DNA from: Ilumatobacter sp963746265
Lineage (GTDB): Bacteria; Actinomycetota; Acidimicrobiia; Acidimicrobiales; Ilumatobacteraceae
Length of the DNA stretch: 64,000 nucleotides
Assembly: GCA_963746265.1 (NCBI GenBank)
Contig: CAVVAM010000012.1
Coordinates: 248,001-312,000, forward strand
Reading direction: 5' to 3'
Notes under the pieces: generated by a model
Database searches by the model: none
What the model was told of the DNA's origin: nothing
Seen by the model: the letters and a program-made list of their open reading frames with translations, nothing else
Position numbers and translations under genes: made by a program
Shown here: in pieces, positions 35,363 through 44,271 of the stretch
How positions within the stretch are numbered: the first letter of the stretch is position 1
Layout of the letters: the number at the start of each line of letters is the position of its first letter

Positions 35363-35811
35363 GACGACTCCTGGTGTGCGGTCATCAGAGCGCCGATGTC
35401 CGCCAGCACCTCGGCGGCGACGGCGAGGCGCTCGTGCGTGAGGTTCGGACGATCATGGAGCAGCGGTTCGAGCGCGGCGCGTTCGCGCCGATGCATCTCG
35501 TCGATCTCGTCGGCACCACGTTCGGTCAGCCCGATGAGCGGCGCCCGACGGTGATGCGGATTGTCGATCCGCTTCACGAGCCCCTGGTCGAGCAACTCGT
35601 TGACTAGCGCCTGGACGTGCTGGCGGCTGACGCTGCGGGCTCGCGCGATCGCGGAAACGGTGTGATCACCCTCGCGGCGCAGGAACTCGAGCACGGCCCG
35701 CATCGACACCGACACGGTGGAACCGTGGTGGATGGCCTCGACCGCGACCACTGCCCGGTGGATCATGAGCCGCGCCTGGTCGAGCACCCCGGCGAGTTCG
35801 TCGTACAACAT
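35359..35811 (-). CDS. MarR-family transcriptional regulator
   Basis: 150 residues from ATG 35811 (MLYDELAGVL); a GTG nine bases further upstream is possible. The winged helix reads HTVSAIARARSVSRQHVQAL with the wing NPHHRRAPLIGLTERG and a C-terminal dimer helix. It probably represses itself and the coupled methyltransferase through the palindromes that overlap its start, releasing DNA when a small aromatic or toxic ligand binds. The ligand is not known. Confidence 0.9.
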   Translation of the reverse strand: MLYDELAGVLDQARLMIHRAVVAVEAIHHGSTVSVSMRAVLEFLRREGDHTVSAIARARSVSRQHVQALVNELLDQGLVKRIDNPHHRRAPLIGLTERGADEIDEMHRRERAALEPLLHDRPNLTHERLAVAAEVLADIGALMTAHQESS

Positions 35812-35848
35812 GACAACCACATTGTCATATTGACAGGTGAGTTGTCAA
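35811..35848 (-). promoter_or_regulatory. MarR-type operator with overlapping -35 element
   Basis: Four half-sites alternate: TGACAA (35811-35816), TTGTCA (35822-35827), TGACA (35831-35835) and TTGTCA (35842-35847). The first pair is a perfect palindrome with 5-bp spacing, the middle pair forms TGTCA-TAT-TGACA. On the minus strand TTGACA (35848-35843) is a consensus -35 box inside the array. Binding here would block transcription of the MarR-methyltransferase operon; autoregulation is inferred from position. Confidence 0.65.
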
Positions 35849-36496
35849 CATCGATCCCCACCTGACGTTCGGACCGGCCATGACTCGAGTCGCGTTGTCA
35901 GCCCAGGTACCGCCGTTGGCCCGCTCACCGAACTCGGCGAAGCAGTCCGATGCGTCGAGCGCCCCGTCCGTCCCGAAGCAGAACCCGGCCTGTGCTCCGC
36001 CGACGCGTGCCCTGCACGTCGCGTCGGAGAACCGGCCGATGAACGCGCCGGGCGATGTCGGTCGACCGCCGCTCCCTCTCCACGTTCGACCCGACCACCC
36101 GCCGCCCGCCTGTCGAGCGGCATCGCCCCCTGGGATGCGATCCCCGACGGTTCCCGAAGAACAGGCTGCGCTCGGGCGGGAGACGAGCGGTGAGCGCCAC
36201 GTCACCGCCCCCGGCGATCAGAGAATGCCGTCCGAGACGTGCTGGTGTTCCCAGGTTCCCGTCCTCCCGTTGCCTCCGCGATCGGACGTGAACGGCCCCC
36301 GCGCTCCCACCTGCCCGAAGTGAGTTGCGATCACGAACAGACCTGTGGGATCACACGAGGTCAAGATGCCGGGACCTGGCGACCGACGTGAGCACCGTCG
36401 ATGGCCGGCGTCGAGTCGACGACCGGCAGCGCAGCATCGACGATCGATGGGCCGAAGACCTGGTGTTGCTCCACGCATCGAGATGGTCGCGTCGTC
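35849..36496. other. non-coding or decayed stretch upstream of the MarR operon
   Basis: About 650 bp with several open frames on both strands but none with a recognisable domain, ribosome site or gene-like composition. A minus-strand frame near 35860-36030 (GGAQAGFCFGTDGALDASDC) could be a remnant of a lost gene, but nothing supports calling it. I see no RNA gene or repeat here. Confidence 0.5.
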
Positions 36497-37372
36497 TCAG
36501 CCGAACGTGGTCCGGATCGCCGCCACGATCTCGTCGGGGGCGTCTTCCTGGATGTAATGGCCGGCCCGCGGGAGGTCGACGTAGGTGGCGTCGGGGAACT
36601 GCTTGCGCCAGTGTTCGATGATGGCGTCGCTCGCGAGCGCTGGATCCTTGCGACCGAAGATCAAGACGACCGGCTTGTCGGCGAGGTGGGTCGCGACCCG
36701 CGTCTCGAGCTCGCCGAGCCACGGATGTGATCGCAGGATCTCGACGGGGAAGACGGCGGTACCCGTCCGCGACTCCGGCGTGGGCAGGACGTCGGTGTAG
36801 TGGGCGAACTCCTCGTCGCTGAGCTTCACCTTCAACGACCGCTTCATGAGCGGCGACACGAAGAAGTTGCGGCGTTCGATCAGCCGTTGGATCGGTCGGC
36901 TTCCCATCACCTTGCTGAACATCCGCATCGTGCGGCCATCGTCGGGCCAGAACCACGTGTTGCCCATCACGAGGCCGCGTACACGCTCGTGCCGGCGCGA
37001 CGCGATGTCCATCCCGATCGGGCCGCCCCAGTCCTGGCCCATCACGACCATGTCGTCGAGACCGAGATGGTCGACCAGTTCGCCGATCACCACGGCGTGC
37101 TCGGCGGGCGTGTAGCCGTAACCACTCGGGTGCACGGACAGCCCGAAGCCGGGGTAGTCGGGCACGACGCAGCGGAAGTCGTCGCGGAGCGCCGCGACGA
37201 TCCTGCGGTAGAGGAACGACCAGTCGGGGTTGCCGTGCATCAACAGCAGCGTGGGTCCGCTGCCCTCGTCGATGTAGTGCACCGGGCCGACCGAGCTCTC
37301 GAACCAGCGCGACTCGAACGGAAACAGGGTGGGGTCGGGTGTGAAGTCGACGACTCCGTCGGGACGCTCCAT
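36497..37372 (-). CDS. haloalkane dehalogenase (alpha/beta-hydrolase fold)
   Basis: 291 residues. Splits carbon-halogen bonds by nucleophilic attack. Motifs: HGNPDWSFLYR (46-56) with the oxyanion Asn, the nucleophile elbow MGQDWGGPIG with Asp114 and the halide-binding Trp115, an acid candidate in IFGRKDPAL, and the catalytic His in RAGHYIQED. The acid after strand 7 favours the HLD-I subfamily. The ATG at 37372 begins conserved sequence. Homologues often act on unknown natural halides. Confidence 0.88.
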   Translation of the reverse strand: MERPDGVVDFTPDPTLFPFESRWFESSVGPVHYIDEGSGPTLLLMHGNPDWSFLYRRIVAALRDDFRCVVPDYPGFGLSVHPSGYGYTPAEHAVVIGELVDHLGLDDMVVMGQDWGGPIGMDIASRRHERVRGLVMGNTWFWPDDGRTMRMFSKVMGSRPIQRLIERRNFFVSPLMKRSLKVKLSDEEFAHYTDVLPTPESRTGTAVFPVEILRSHPWLGELETRVATHLADKPVVLIFGRKDPALASDAIIEHWRKQFPDATYVDLPRAGHYIQEDAPDEIVAAIRTTFG

Positions 37373-37576
37373 GACGGTCCTCCTCGGTGGATCGGCGTGG
37401 CCAACGGTACCAGCACGTCCGCAACGAGACCGTTCCGCCCGCCGTTGCGCAGGGATGCCCCCGAAGCGGCCGTCGGACAACTCGGATCTCGGGCGTGATC
37501 GACCGGGTGACGCGCGACAGCACCGAATCTCGTCGGCACCGCCGCGCTCGGATGAGGCGAAGCCAGCCGAGTGCAC

Positions 37577-38671
37577 CTAGTCGCCGAACGAGATACCGAG
37601 GTCCCGCCCAGCGAGGATCGTGTCGCAATCGAGCGGTACGACACGCATCTTGCTGATCGCCGAGACGAGCGGCACGTAGCTGACGACCGGCGGTTGGAGC
37701 GCGACCATGACGCCCCGGTGGCCCATCTCGAGCCCTCTCACAGCAGCCGTCCCGAATCGCACGCCGAGCAGGCGATCCAGCGAGGTCGGCGTTCCACCGC
37801 GCAGCAGGTGGCCGAGTACCATCGTGCGCACTTCCTTGCCGGTGAGTTGCTCGAGCTCGGCGGCCACCTGTGCACCGATCCCACCCAACCGCTCGGCCTG
37901 GCCGACCGACTTGCCGATCACCGATCGCTCGCCGTCTCGTGGCATTGCGCCCTCGGCGATGACCACGATCGCGAACCGGGCGCCCCGCGCTTCGCGACTT
38001 GCGATCGTGTCCGCGACCTTCTGCAGGTCGTACGCAATCTCCGGGATCAGAATCGCATGGGCGCCGGCGGCAACCCCGGAATTGAGGGCGATCCACCCGG
38101 CGTAGCGCCCCATGACCTCGACGACGAACACCCGGCTGTGCGATGTGGCAGTGGTGAACAGGCGATCGATGCCCTCGGTCGCCACGTCGACGGCGGTGTC
38201 GAACCCGAACGTCGCGTCGGTCATCGCCAAGTCGTTGTCGATCGTCTTGGGTACGCCGATCACGCGGAGACCGGCGTCGGCAAGCCTCCGGCCGATCAAC
38301 AACGATCCGTCGCCTCCGATCGTGATCAGTGCGTCGATGCCTGCCTCGTCGAACAATCCGACGAGCTCGTCGGTGCGATCGACGTGCGTCCACGACCCGT
38401 CGGGCTGTTGCTGCGGGAAGTTCGTCGGATCCCCGCGATTGGTGCTGCCGAGCACCGTTCCGCCGAGGTGGCCGATGCCGCGCACGTACGACCGGGTGAG
38501 ATGGAAGGTGCCGTCGCCCTCGCCATACTGCTCCGGAAACATCAGCCCGTTGAATCCGTCGCGGATGCCGATGACTTCCCAACCACGTCGCAGGGCAGCC
38601 AGCGTGGCGGATCGGATGACCGAGTTGAGTCCCGGGGCGTCGCCCCCACCGGTCGAGATAGCGATTCTCAT
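37577..38671 (-). CDS. pfkA: 6-phosphofructokinase
   Basis: 364 residues. Phosphorylates fructose-6-phosphate in glycolysis. Motifs: ISTGGGDAPGLNSVIR at the start, ITIGGDGSLL, VPKTIDNDLAMTD and MGRYAGWIAL. The pairing of Gly in GGDGS with Lys in PKTIDND marks the clade that includes actinobacterial ATP-using enzymes; PPi-dependent relatives usually have a second Asp in GGDDS. ATP is therefore the likelier donor. Confidence 0.93.
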   Translation of the reverse strand: MRIAISTGGGDAPGLNSVIRSATLAALRRGWEVIGIRDGFNGLMFPEQYGEGDGTFHLTRSYVRGIGHLGGTVLGSTNRGDPTNFPQQQPDGSWTHVDRTDELVGLFDEAGIDALITIGGDGSLLIGRRLADAGLRVIGVPKTIDNDLAMTDATFGFDTAVDVATEGIDRLFTTATSHSRVFVVEVMGRYAGWIALNSGVAAGAHAILIPEIAYDLQKVADTIASREARGARFAIVVIAEGAMPRDGERSVIGKSVGQAERLGGIGAQVAAELEQLTGKEVRTMVLGHLLRGGTPTSLDRLLGVRFGTAAVRGLEMGHRGVMVALQPPVVSYVPLVSAISKMRVVPLDCDTILAGRDLGISFGD

Positions 38672-39203
38672 CAGCTCTTCTTAGCAGTCCCGGTCACCGG
38701 CTCGTCACGGCCTCGGCACGCCCGTGCCCGACGGCTGCGTGAACTCGTCGGTGGGCATGTCGGCGAGCTCGCTCAGCCGAAGTGTGGGATCGGGGGCGTC
38801 GGTGAGGCCGACGGGAATGCCCCACTGCAACATTCCCGGTGAGCACGGCCTGGAGCATCTCGACCGGCATGAGGTCTCGGATGATGACCGGCGGATTGTC
38901 CTATCCGTCGTCCGCTTCGACGGTTCGCCGACGATCACCACCGCCAGGCAGGTGCCGTCGGAGAAGTGCACGAAGAACGCTGCCGACGAAGCCGCCGCCC
39001 CCGGTCCACGAACCCTCCAGTCCACGAACATCGTCACCTGCGACGCATTCACCTGCCGGTTTCCGGAGCACGAGAGGAGACTTGCGCGCCCACCGATGGC
39101 TCGACGAGCGGCGACCACGACCATCGGCACGGGACCGAGTTCGGCTCAAGATGTTCTGACGTCCCCGCCGGACGCGGTGACGGGGAGAGCTAGCGTCGGG
39201 GCC
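38672..39203. other. intergenic region with a possible gene remnant on the minus strand
   Basis: 532 bp. On the minus strand a frame ending at 38705 has gene-like ends (FFVHFSDGTCLAVVIVGEPS and LTDAPDPTLRLSELADMPTD), while the middle reads best in another frame (DNPPVIIRDLMPVEMLQAVL). Two compensating shifts would be needed, so a decayed secreted-protein gene is possible but unproven. The promoter of the polymerase gene should lie at the right end. Confidence 0.35.
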
Positions 39204-40226
39204 ATGTCCAAGGCCGAGCACGGCGAGCCGGTGGAACTCCTCGCCGATGGTCGCCCAGTGCCGATCACCAACCCGAGCAAGGTGCTGTTCCCCGAGCTCG
39301 GGCTCACCAAGCTCGACCTGGCCAACTACTACCTCGCCGTCGGCGAACCGCTGATGCGATGGATCCGCAATCGGCCGGTACTGCTCGAGCGGTACCCGAA
39401 CGGGGTCGGTGGGAAGTCGTTCTTCCAGAAGCGGATACCCGAATCGGCACCCGACTGGCTGACCACCACCACGGTGCAGACGATCAACGGCACGCCGTCC
39501 CGGGCGCTGGTGATCTCCGATCTCGCCCACGTCCTGTGGGCCGCCAACCAGGGGGTGCTCGGTCTCCACGTGTGGCAGTACACGGCGGACAAACCGCAGT
39601 GGTCCGACGAGCTCCGGATCGACCTCGACCCGTCGCCCGGCCAGACCTTCGACCACATCCGCGAAGCGGCGATGTACGTCCGGTTGTACTTCGCGGATCT
39701 CGGGATCCGCTCCTACGTCAAGACCACCGGCAGCAAGGGGCTGCACATCTACGTGCGCGTGATCGACGGCTACGACTCGTTCGCGGTCCGCGGGGCATCG
39801 GTGACCGTCGCCCGCGAGCTCGCCCGACTGCATCCCGATCTGATCACCGACCAGTGGTGGAAGGAACTGCGCGACGGAAAGGTGTTCGTCGACTTCAACC
39901 AGAACGCACCGCACAAGAACGTGTTCGGTGCCTGGGGCGTGCGGGCGCGGGTCGGTGCGCAGGTGTCGACGCCGTTCGAATGGGACGAGCTCATGGACGT
40001 CGTGCCCGACGACCTCACGATGGTGACGGTGCCGACCCGGCTGGCAGCGCGCGGCGACCCGTGGGCGACGATGAACGACGAGCCGCAGGACATCGCGCCG
40101 CTCGTGGAGCGATTCGCCGAGGACATCGCCGACGGCATCCCCGACGCACCGTGGCCCCCGGTCTACCCGAAGATGCCGAATGAAGCACCGCGGGTCCAGC
40201 CGTCACGCGCCAAGAAACCCGAGTGA
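39204..40226 (+). CDS. non-homologous end-joining polymerase (LigD-type primase-polymerase domain), stand-alone
   Basis: 340 residues covering only the LigD polymerase domain. Key parts are ITNPSKVLFPELGLTKLDLA at the start, the metal-binding D-x-D in RIDLDPSPGQTFDHI, and the nucleotide-site motif KTTGSKGLHIYVR. These enzymes fill gaps with ribo- or deoxynucleotides during Ku-dependent end joining. In actinobacteria it is often a separate gene; neither Ku nor ATP-dependent ligase genes are in the window. ATG 39204 fits the family start. Confidence 0.92.
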   Translation: MSKAEHGEPVELLADGRPVPITNPSKVLFPELGLTKLDLANYYLAVGEPLMRWIRNRPVLLERYPNGVGGKSFFQKRIPESAPDWLTTTTVQTINGTPSRALVISDLAHVLWAANQGVLGLHVWQYTADKPQWSDELRIDLDPSPGQTFDHIREAAMYVRLYFADLGIRSYVKTTGSKGLHIYVRVIDGYDSFAVRGASVTVARELARLHPDLITDQWWKELRDGKVFVDFNQNAPHKNVFGAWGVRARVGAQVSTPFEWDELMDVVPDDLTMVTVPTRLAARGDPWATMNDEPQDIAPLVERFAEDIADGIPDAPWPPVYPKMPNEAPRVQPSRAKKPE

Positions 40227-40249
40227 GACCGACACCAGTCGAGCGCTGT

Positions 40250-40921
40250 TCATGAGGAGTGGAGGCGGCCGATCGCTTCCCGACGGCCGTAGACGATGAT
40301 CTCGTCACCGCCATCGAGGTGGACGTCGACCGGTGGCGACCCGAGGAACGACTCGCCGTGCCGCACGCCGAGCACCTTCACCTCTGGAAGGGCGTCGTCC
40401 ATGCCGCGCAGGCTCCGGACCGTCGGCTCGGGGTCGTCGGCCACACGAACGGATCCGATGATGAAGTTGCCGTCCACCGCGTAGAGCTCGACCGCCTGAT
40501 CGGCGAGGTGCGGAAGCAGACGCTTGCGTGCCTGTTGCTGTCCGATGCGAGCGAGCGCTCGTTGCGCGGGCCGGTTGGCGATCGCCATGATGATGAACGC
40601 GAGTCCGGCGACCGTGACCATCGTGCGTTCGGTGGTGTTGCCGGGGCCTGGTGCGAGGAAGCCGACGAGCACGGTCACCACCAGCGTCGGCGTTCCCAGG
40701 TTGCCCACGAACATGGTCGTGCCGATGATCCGTCGACGAGCTGGATGGTTGACCACGTTCTCGGCCTCGGTCGTGGTGAAGCCCGCACCGCTGAACGCAG
40801 AGCGCGCCTGGAACGCGGCGACCTCCGGCGGCAGTCCGGTCGCGATGAGCGCGCCGGCCGCGAGCTGCGTGAAGGCCATCGACAGGACGGCCACGACGAG
40901 GAACGTTGCGACTGCGTACAT
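40250..40921 (-). CDS. membrane protein with TrkA-C (RCK C-terminal) domain
   Basis: 223 residues. Three hydrophobic segments (FLVVAVLSMAFTQLAAGALI, TPTLVVTVLVGFLAP, TMVTVAGLAFIIMAIA) flank a pore-loop-like stretch QARSAFSGAGFTTTEAE that recalls Trk/Ktr potassium transporters. The last about 70 residues (VKVLGVRHGESFLGSPP, DGGDEIIVYGRRE) are a TrkA-C ligand domain, the place where nucleotides such as c-di-AMP often bind in other proteins. A role in ion transport or its sensing is likely; the exact substrate is unknown. Confidence 0.75.
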   Translation of the reverse strand: MYAVATFLVVAVLSMAFTQLAAGALIATGLPPEVAAFQARSAFSGAGFTTTEAENVVNHPARRRIIGTTMFVGNLGTPTLVVTVLVGFLAPGPGNTTERTMVTVAGLAFIIMAIANRPAQRALARIGQQQARKRLLPHLADQAVELYAVDGNFIIGSVRVADDPEPTVRSLRGMDDALPEVKVLGVRHGESFLGSPPVDVHLDGGDEIIVYGRREAIGRLHSS

Positions 40922-41014
40922 GACCGCAGGATGTCACGTGTGGTCGCCAGCGCGAACGATCGGGCCGGTGTCCCATGACCGTTCGTACCACGTGACGAGC
41001 GTCACGAGAAAGGG

Positions 41015-41045
41015 TGCAACACTTCGGTGGCGCCGTGCGCCGTAG
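41015..41045 (+). promoter_or_regulatory. putative ECF-sigma autoregulated promoter, copy 1
   Basis: TGCAACACTT (41015-41024), 16 bp, then CGTAG (41041-41045), with ATG 41052 starting 7 nt after the last base of CGTAG. The same pair recurs with identical spacing before the second sigma gene. Spacing fits ECF -35/-10 promoters and predicts a leaderless transcript. A further shared word GTGACGAGCG lies at 40992-41001. Confidence 0.6.
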
Positions 41046-41051
41046 GTGATG

Positions 41052-41540
41052 ATGGAGGAACTGCGAGACACCCAGGCCGTGGCGGTCCGACAGGGGCCCG
41101 CCGCCACGCTCGAGGTGCTGTACCGCGCCGAGTACATCGGCATGGTTCGCCTCGCATTCACGCTCATCGGGAACAACGCCGAAGCCGAAGAGGTCGTGCA
41201 GGACTCGTTCGTCGAGATCTCACGCCGCTTCGAAGAGTTGGAGCAACCCGGCGCCTACCTGCGCACCGTCGTGGTGAGCAGGTGTCGGTCGAACCTCCGA
41301 CGTCGGCGTCTGATGCGCCAGCACGCTCCGACTCGGCCGCCGGATCTCCCCCCGGAGGCCGAGTCGCTGTGGGACGTGCTCGAACAGCTTCCTGAACATC
41401 AACGCATCGCAGTCGTACTCCGGTACTACTGCGGATACAGGGCCTCGGAGATCGCCGAGATCATCGACATTCCTGCCGCCACGGTTCGATCGCACCTACG
41501 ACGAGCGCTCGGCGCGATGCGAAAGGAGCTGTCGCGATGA
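41052..41540 (+). CDS. ECF RNA polymerase sigma factor, copy 1
   Basis: 162 residues. Region 2 (AEYIGMVRLAFTLIGNNAEA, EEVVQDSFVEI) and region 4 (LPEHQRIAVVLRYYCGYRAS, IPAATVRSHLRRALGAM) of a group 4 sigma factor. Two in-frame starts lie upstream (GTG 41046, ATG 41049); ATG 41052 is preferred because it aligns with copy 2 and with the promoter spacing. The stop overlaps the start of the membrane protein by four bases, the usual layout for a sigma factor and its membrane regulator. Confidence 0.92.
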   Translation: MEELRDTQAVAVRQGPAATLEVLYRAEYIGMVRLAFTLIGNNAEAEEVVQDSFVEISRRFEELEQPGAYLRTVVVSRCRSNLRRRRLMRQHAPTRPPDLPPEAESLWDVLEQLPEHQRIAVVLRYYCGYRASEIAEIIDIPAATVRSHLRRALGAMRKELSR

Positions 41541-43606
41541 GTCGCTTCACCGACACGTTGGAGCGGAACCTCGAGGTGATCGCCGATCGAGCCACTCCAT
41601 CACCCGATGCCTGGGATCGGATCCAAGCCCGGATCGACGACCAGGAACCGCTTCAGGAGACGGAGATCATCATGCTCACCGAGAACACGCTCACCCGCCG
41701 ACACTGGCCCCTCGTCGCAGCCGCAGCCGCGGTCGTCGCGCTGGCCATCGGCGCGATCGCCCTCGTCAACCGCGACGACAGCACCGAACAACCCGCCGAC
41801 GTGCCGACACCGACCGTCGCCCCGGCGCCCGAACCCGCATCGGAAGCCGCCATGGAGCTGCCGCCCGTCGACTCTCAGGTCACTCCCGGCCGATACACGA
41901 GCGACGCGCCTGGCGTGACCGTGACCTTCACCCTCGACGAGGGCCAGACCGCTCCGTGGACGCTCACGAGCAATCAGGAGCCCGGCGGCATCCAACTCTG
42001 GTCGGACGAGACCGGTCGCGAGTTCATGGCGATCGGCCGCGTCGGATCGTGGTACGCCGCCGACGAGGCACGCGACGGTGAGATGACGGGCCTCGGCAGC
42101 ATCTCGCCCGACGACATCGACGGTTGGATCGAGCAGAACGGCGTCATCGTGACCGAGAGCGAGGATCTCGACGTCGGGAACCGCCCGGCGCAGTACCGGC
42201 AGATCCGGCTCGACACGTCACCGGGTGCCTCCGCCGACTTCTGCCCGCCGGGCGAACAACCATGCCTGTGGGCAGCGACCGGTTCGGCGGACACGGTCGG
42301 CGAGGAGCCCGGCCCGATTCCGTTCAGCCGAGACCGCCTGCATTCGATCTGGCTCGTCGACATGGATGACTACGAGCCGTTGGTGATCCTCGCGATCCCG
42401 AATCTCGCGGATGAACAAGCGTGGTTCGACACCATCGTGCAACCGATCGTCGACAGCATGGAGTTCGGTGCGCCCGCGCCGCTCGTCGAGAGCGGGACGG
42501 CTCGACTCTCCATGTTCGGATCCGGAACGGCCACCGACGGCGAGCTGCCGGAGGCCGGCGAGCAGGTTCCGCACGGAACGTACAACACCGATGCGATCGG
42601 CGTGCCCGTGACGGTGGACCTCCAGAACGGGCAGACGGGGCCGTGGACCCTCGTGAGCAACGACCAGAACGGCATCCAGCTGATCTCCGACGACACCGGC
42701 CGCGAGTTCATGGCAATCGGGCGCATCGGATCGTGGTTCGACGCCGAGGAAGCCCGGACCGAGGGGACCCGCGGGCTCGGCGGCATCCCCGCCGACGGGC
42801 TGGACGACTGGATCGCCGCCAACGGCGTGATCGTCGTCGACTCCGCCGAGGTCCAGATCGGTGGGCGCGACGCCAGCTATCGCCTGATCCGGCTCGACAC
42901 GACGCCGGGCGCAACTGCCGACTTCTGCCCGCCGAGCGAGGCACCGTGCCTGTGGGCCGTGAGCGGCTCCGCCGACCTCGTCGACGACGAGTCGACACCG
43001 GTACCGTTCGGACGAGACCGGGTGCAGGCGATCTGGTCGGTCGACATGGGTGAGTTCGAGCCGGTGTTCATCTTCGCCGCCGCCAACCTCGACGACGACG
43101 GCCCGTGGTTCACCGACGTCGTGCAGCCGATCGTCGACAGCATCACCTTCGGCGACCCGGCACCGGTCGTCCCGGGCGGCACGGCCCGAGTGCCGTTGCG
43201 GGTGACCGTGTCCGCGCCGTTCTCGGGAGTCCGGACGAACGTCGGGCGGCTCGAGGACGGGTCCATCTCGGTCGTCTACGAGGCGACCATCGAGGGAGCC
43301 ATCACCGGCACGATCGCCGGCACCGACGCGGTCGTCCAGGGCGTGCCGTCGACCGGCGTCGGCGCGGACACGTTCACCGGCACGATCGAGGGCGTCGGCA
43401 CCGGCACGATCTCGTGGACCACCGAGTGGAGCGCCTCGGCCCCCACCGACTACCGAGGCACCAGCGTCGTCACCGGCGGCACGGGCGACTTCGCCGGGGC
43501 CACCGGAAGGAGAGTACTGAACCTCGAGTCGTCGAACAGCGTCGACGGCGTCGACACGGTCAGCGGTACCGAAACGCTCGAGCTCGTGATCCCCCGCTCC
43601 GGCTGA
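41537..43606 (+). CDS. single-pass membrane protein with two tandem outer domains, putative anti-sigma/sensor, copy 1
   Basis: 689 residues. About 55 cytoplasmic residues (SPDAWDRIQARIDDQE) precede one helix (WPLVAAAAAVVALAIGAIAL). Outside, a Pro/Ala linker leads to two repeats of about 220 residues, each with PGRY/HGTY..GVPVTV, GREFMAIGR(V/I)GSW, a conserved cysteine pair (DFCPPGEQPCLW, DFCPPSEAPCLW) and PIVDS near the end. The last about 130 residues (FTGTIEGVGTGTISW, VVTGGTGDFAGATGR) resemble DUF3224-type beta-barrels. The short inner part lacks the zinc anti-sigma motif, so binding to the sigma factor is inferred from overlap and repetition of the arrangement. Confidence 0.8.
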   Translation: MSRFTDTLERNLEVIADRATPSPDAWDRIQARIDDQEPLQETEIIMLTENTLTRRHWPLVAAAAAVVALAIGAIALVNRDDSTEQPADVPTPTVAPAPEPASEAAMELPPVDSQVTPGRYTSDAPGVTVTFTLDEGQTAPWTLTSNQEPGGIQLWSDETGREFMAIGRVGSWYAADEARDGEMTGLGSISPDDIDGWIEQNGVIVTESEDLDVGNRPAQYRQIRLDTSPGASADFCPPGEQPCLWAATGSADTVGEEPGPIPFSRDRLHSIWLVDMDDYEPLVILAIPNLADEQAWFDTIVQPIVDSMEFGAPAPLVESGTARLSMFGSGTATDGELPEAGEQVPHGTYNTDAIGVPVTVDLQNGQTGPWTLVSNDQNGIQLISDDTGREFMAIGRIGSWFDAEEARTEGTRGLGGIPADGLDDWIAANGVIVVDSAEVQIGGRDASYRLIRLDTTPGATADFCPPSEAPCLWAVSGSADLVDDESTPVPFGRDRVQAIWSVDMGEFEPVFIFAAANLDDDGPWFTDVVQPIVDSITFGDPAPVVPGGTARVPLRVTVSAPFSGVRTNVGRLEDGSISVVYEATIEGAITGTIAGTDAVVQGVPSTGVGADTFTGTIEGVGTGTISWTTEWSASAPTDYRGTSVVTGGTGDFAGATGRRVLNLESSNSVDGVDTVSGTETLELVIPRSG

Positions 43607-43733
43607 CCGCTCGGAGAGCGACCGGGATCCCGCCGCCGGGGCCGATCGGCCCCGGCGGCGGCGCGTCCGACGTGTGGCAGACTCGAACCCGGTCGCAGCG
43701 ATCGGAGCGTGACGAGCGACACATGAGATCTCC

Positions 43734-43764
43734 TGCATCACTTTTCGGCTCTCGGGCGACGTAG
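43734..43764 (+). promoter_or_regulatory. putative ECF-sigma autoregulated promoter, copy 2
   Basis: TGCATCACTT (43734-43743), 16 bp, CGTAG (43760-43764), ATG 43771 seven nt downstream: the same elements and distances as before copy 1, while the spacer sequence between them differs. GTGACGAGCG is also repeated at 43709-43718. Conservation limited to the boxes argues for function. Confidence 0.6.
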
Positions 43765-43770
43765 TGGGTG

Positions 43771-44271
43771 ATGGAGAGAGTGCGTCACGCCAAGGACGTG
43801 GCGGTCCGACAGGGGCCCGCCGCCACGCTGGAGGCGTTGTACCGCGCTGAGTACGTCGGCATGGTGCGTCTCGCATTCACACTCATCGGGAATGCCGCCG
43901 AGTCGGAGGAGGTCGTCCAGGAGTCGTTCGTGGACATCTCGATCCGACTCGACGACCCGGACACGACCATCCGTGAGCCCGGCGCCTACCTGCGATCGAT
44001 CGTCGTGGGCAGGTGCCACTCGCTGATTCGTCGGCGCCGGGTGATGCAACAGCACCCACCGGAGCCGCCGGCCGACCTCCCGGCGTCGGCCGAGTTGCTG
44101 TGGGACGTGCTGCACGTCCTTCCCGAGCATCAGCGGATCGCCGTCGTGTTGAAGTACTACGGCGGCTACCGGGCCTCGGAGATCGCCAGGATCACCGAGC
44201 AACCCGCCGCCACCGTCCGTTCGCACCTGCGACGAGCGCTGGCCACGATGCGAAAGGAGCTCACGCCATGA
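43771..44271 (+). CDS. ECF RNA polymerase sigma factor, copy 2
   Basis: 166 residues, closely similar to copy 1 (shared AVRQGPAATLE, LYRAEY, GMVRLAFTLIGN, LPEHQRIAVVL, GYRASEIA, PAATVRSHLRRAL). The linker between regions 2 and 4 is four residues longer (DDPDTTIREPGAYLR). ATG 43771 is preferred to the GTG before it by alignment with copy 1. It overlaps the following membrane protein by four bases. Confidence 0.92.
   Translation: MERVRHAKDVAVRQGPAATLEALYRAEYVGMVRLAFTLIGNAAESEEVVQESFVDISIRLDDPDTTIREPGAYLRSIVVGRCHSLIRRRRVMQQHPPEPPADLPASAELLWDVLHVLPEHQRIAVVLKYYGGYRASEIARITEQPAATVRSHLRRALATMRKELTP

Noticed and set aside
35825..36205. Possible 126-residue minus-strand gene upstream of marR
   Set aside because: No recognisable domain, overlaps the operator, competing frames on both strands are equally open.
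42218..43876. 552-residue minus-strand open frame
   Set aside because: Shadow of the first sensor protein; composition is Arg/Gly-rich nonsense typical of an antisense frame.
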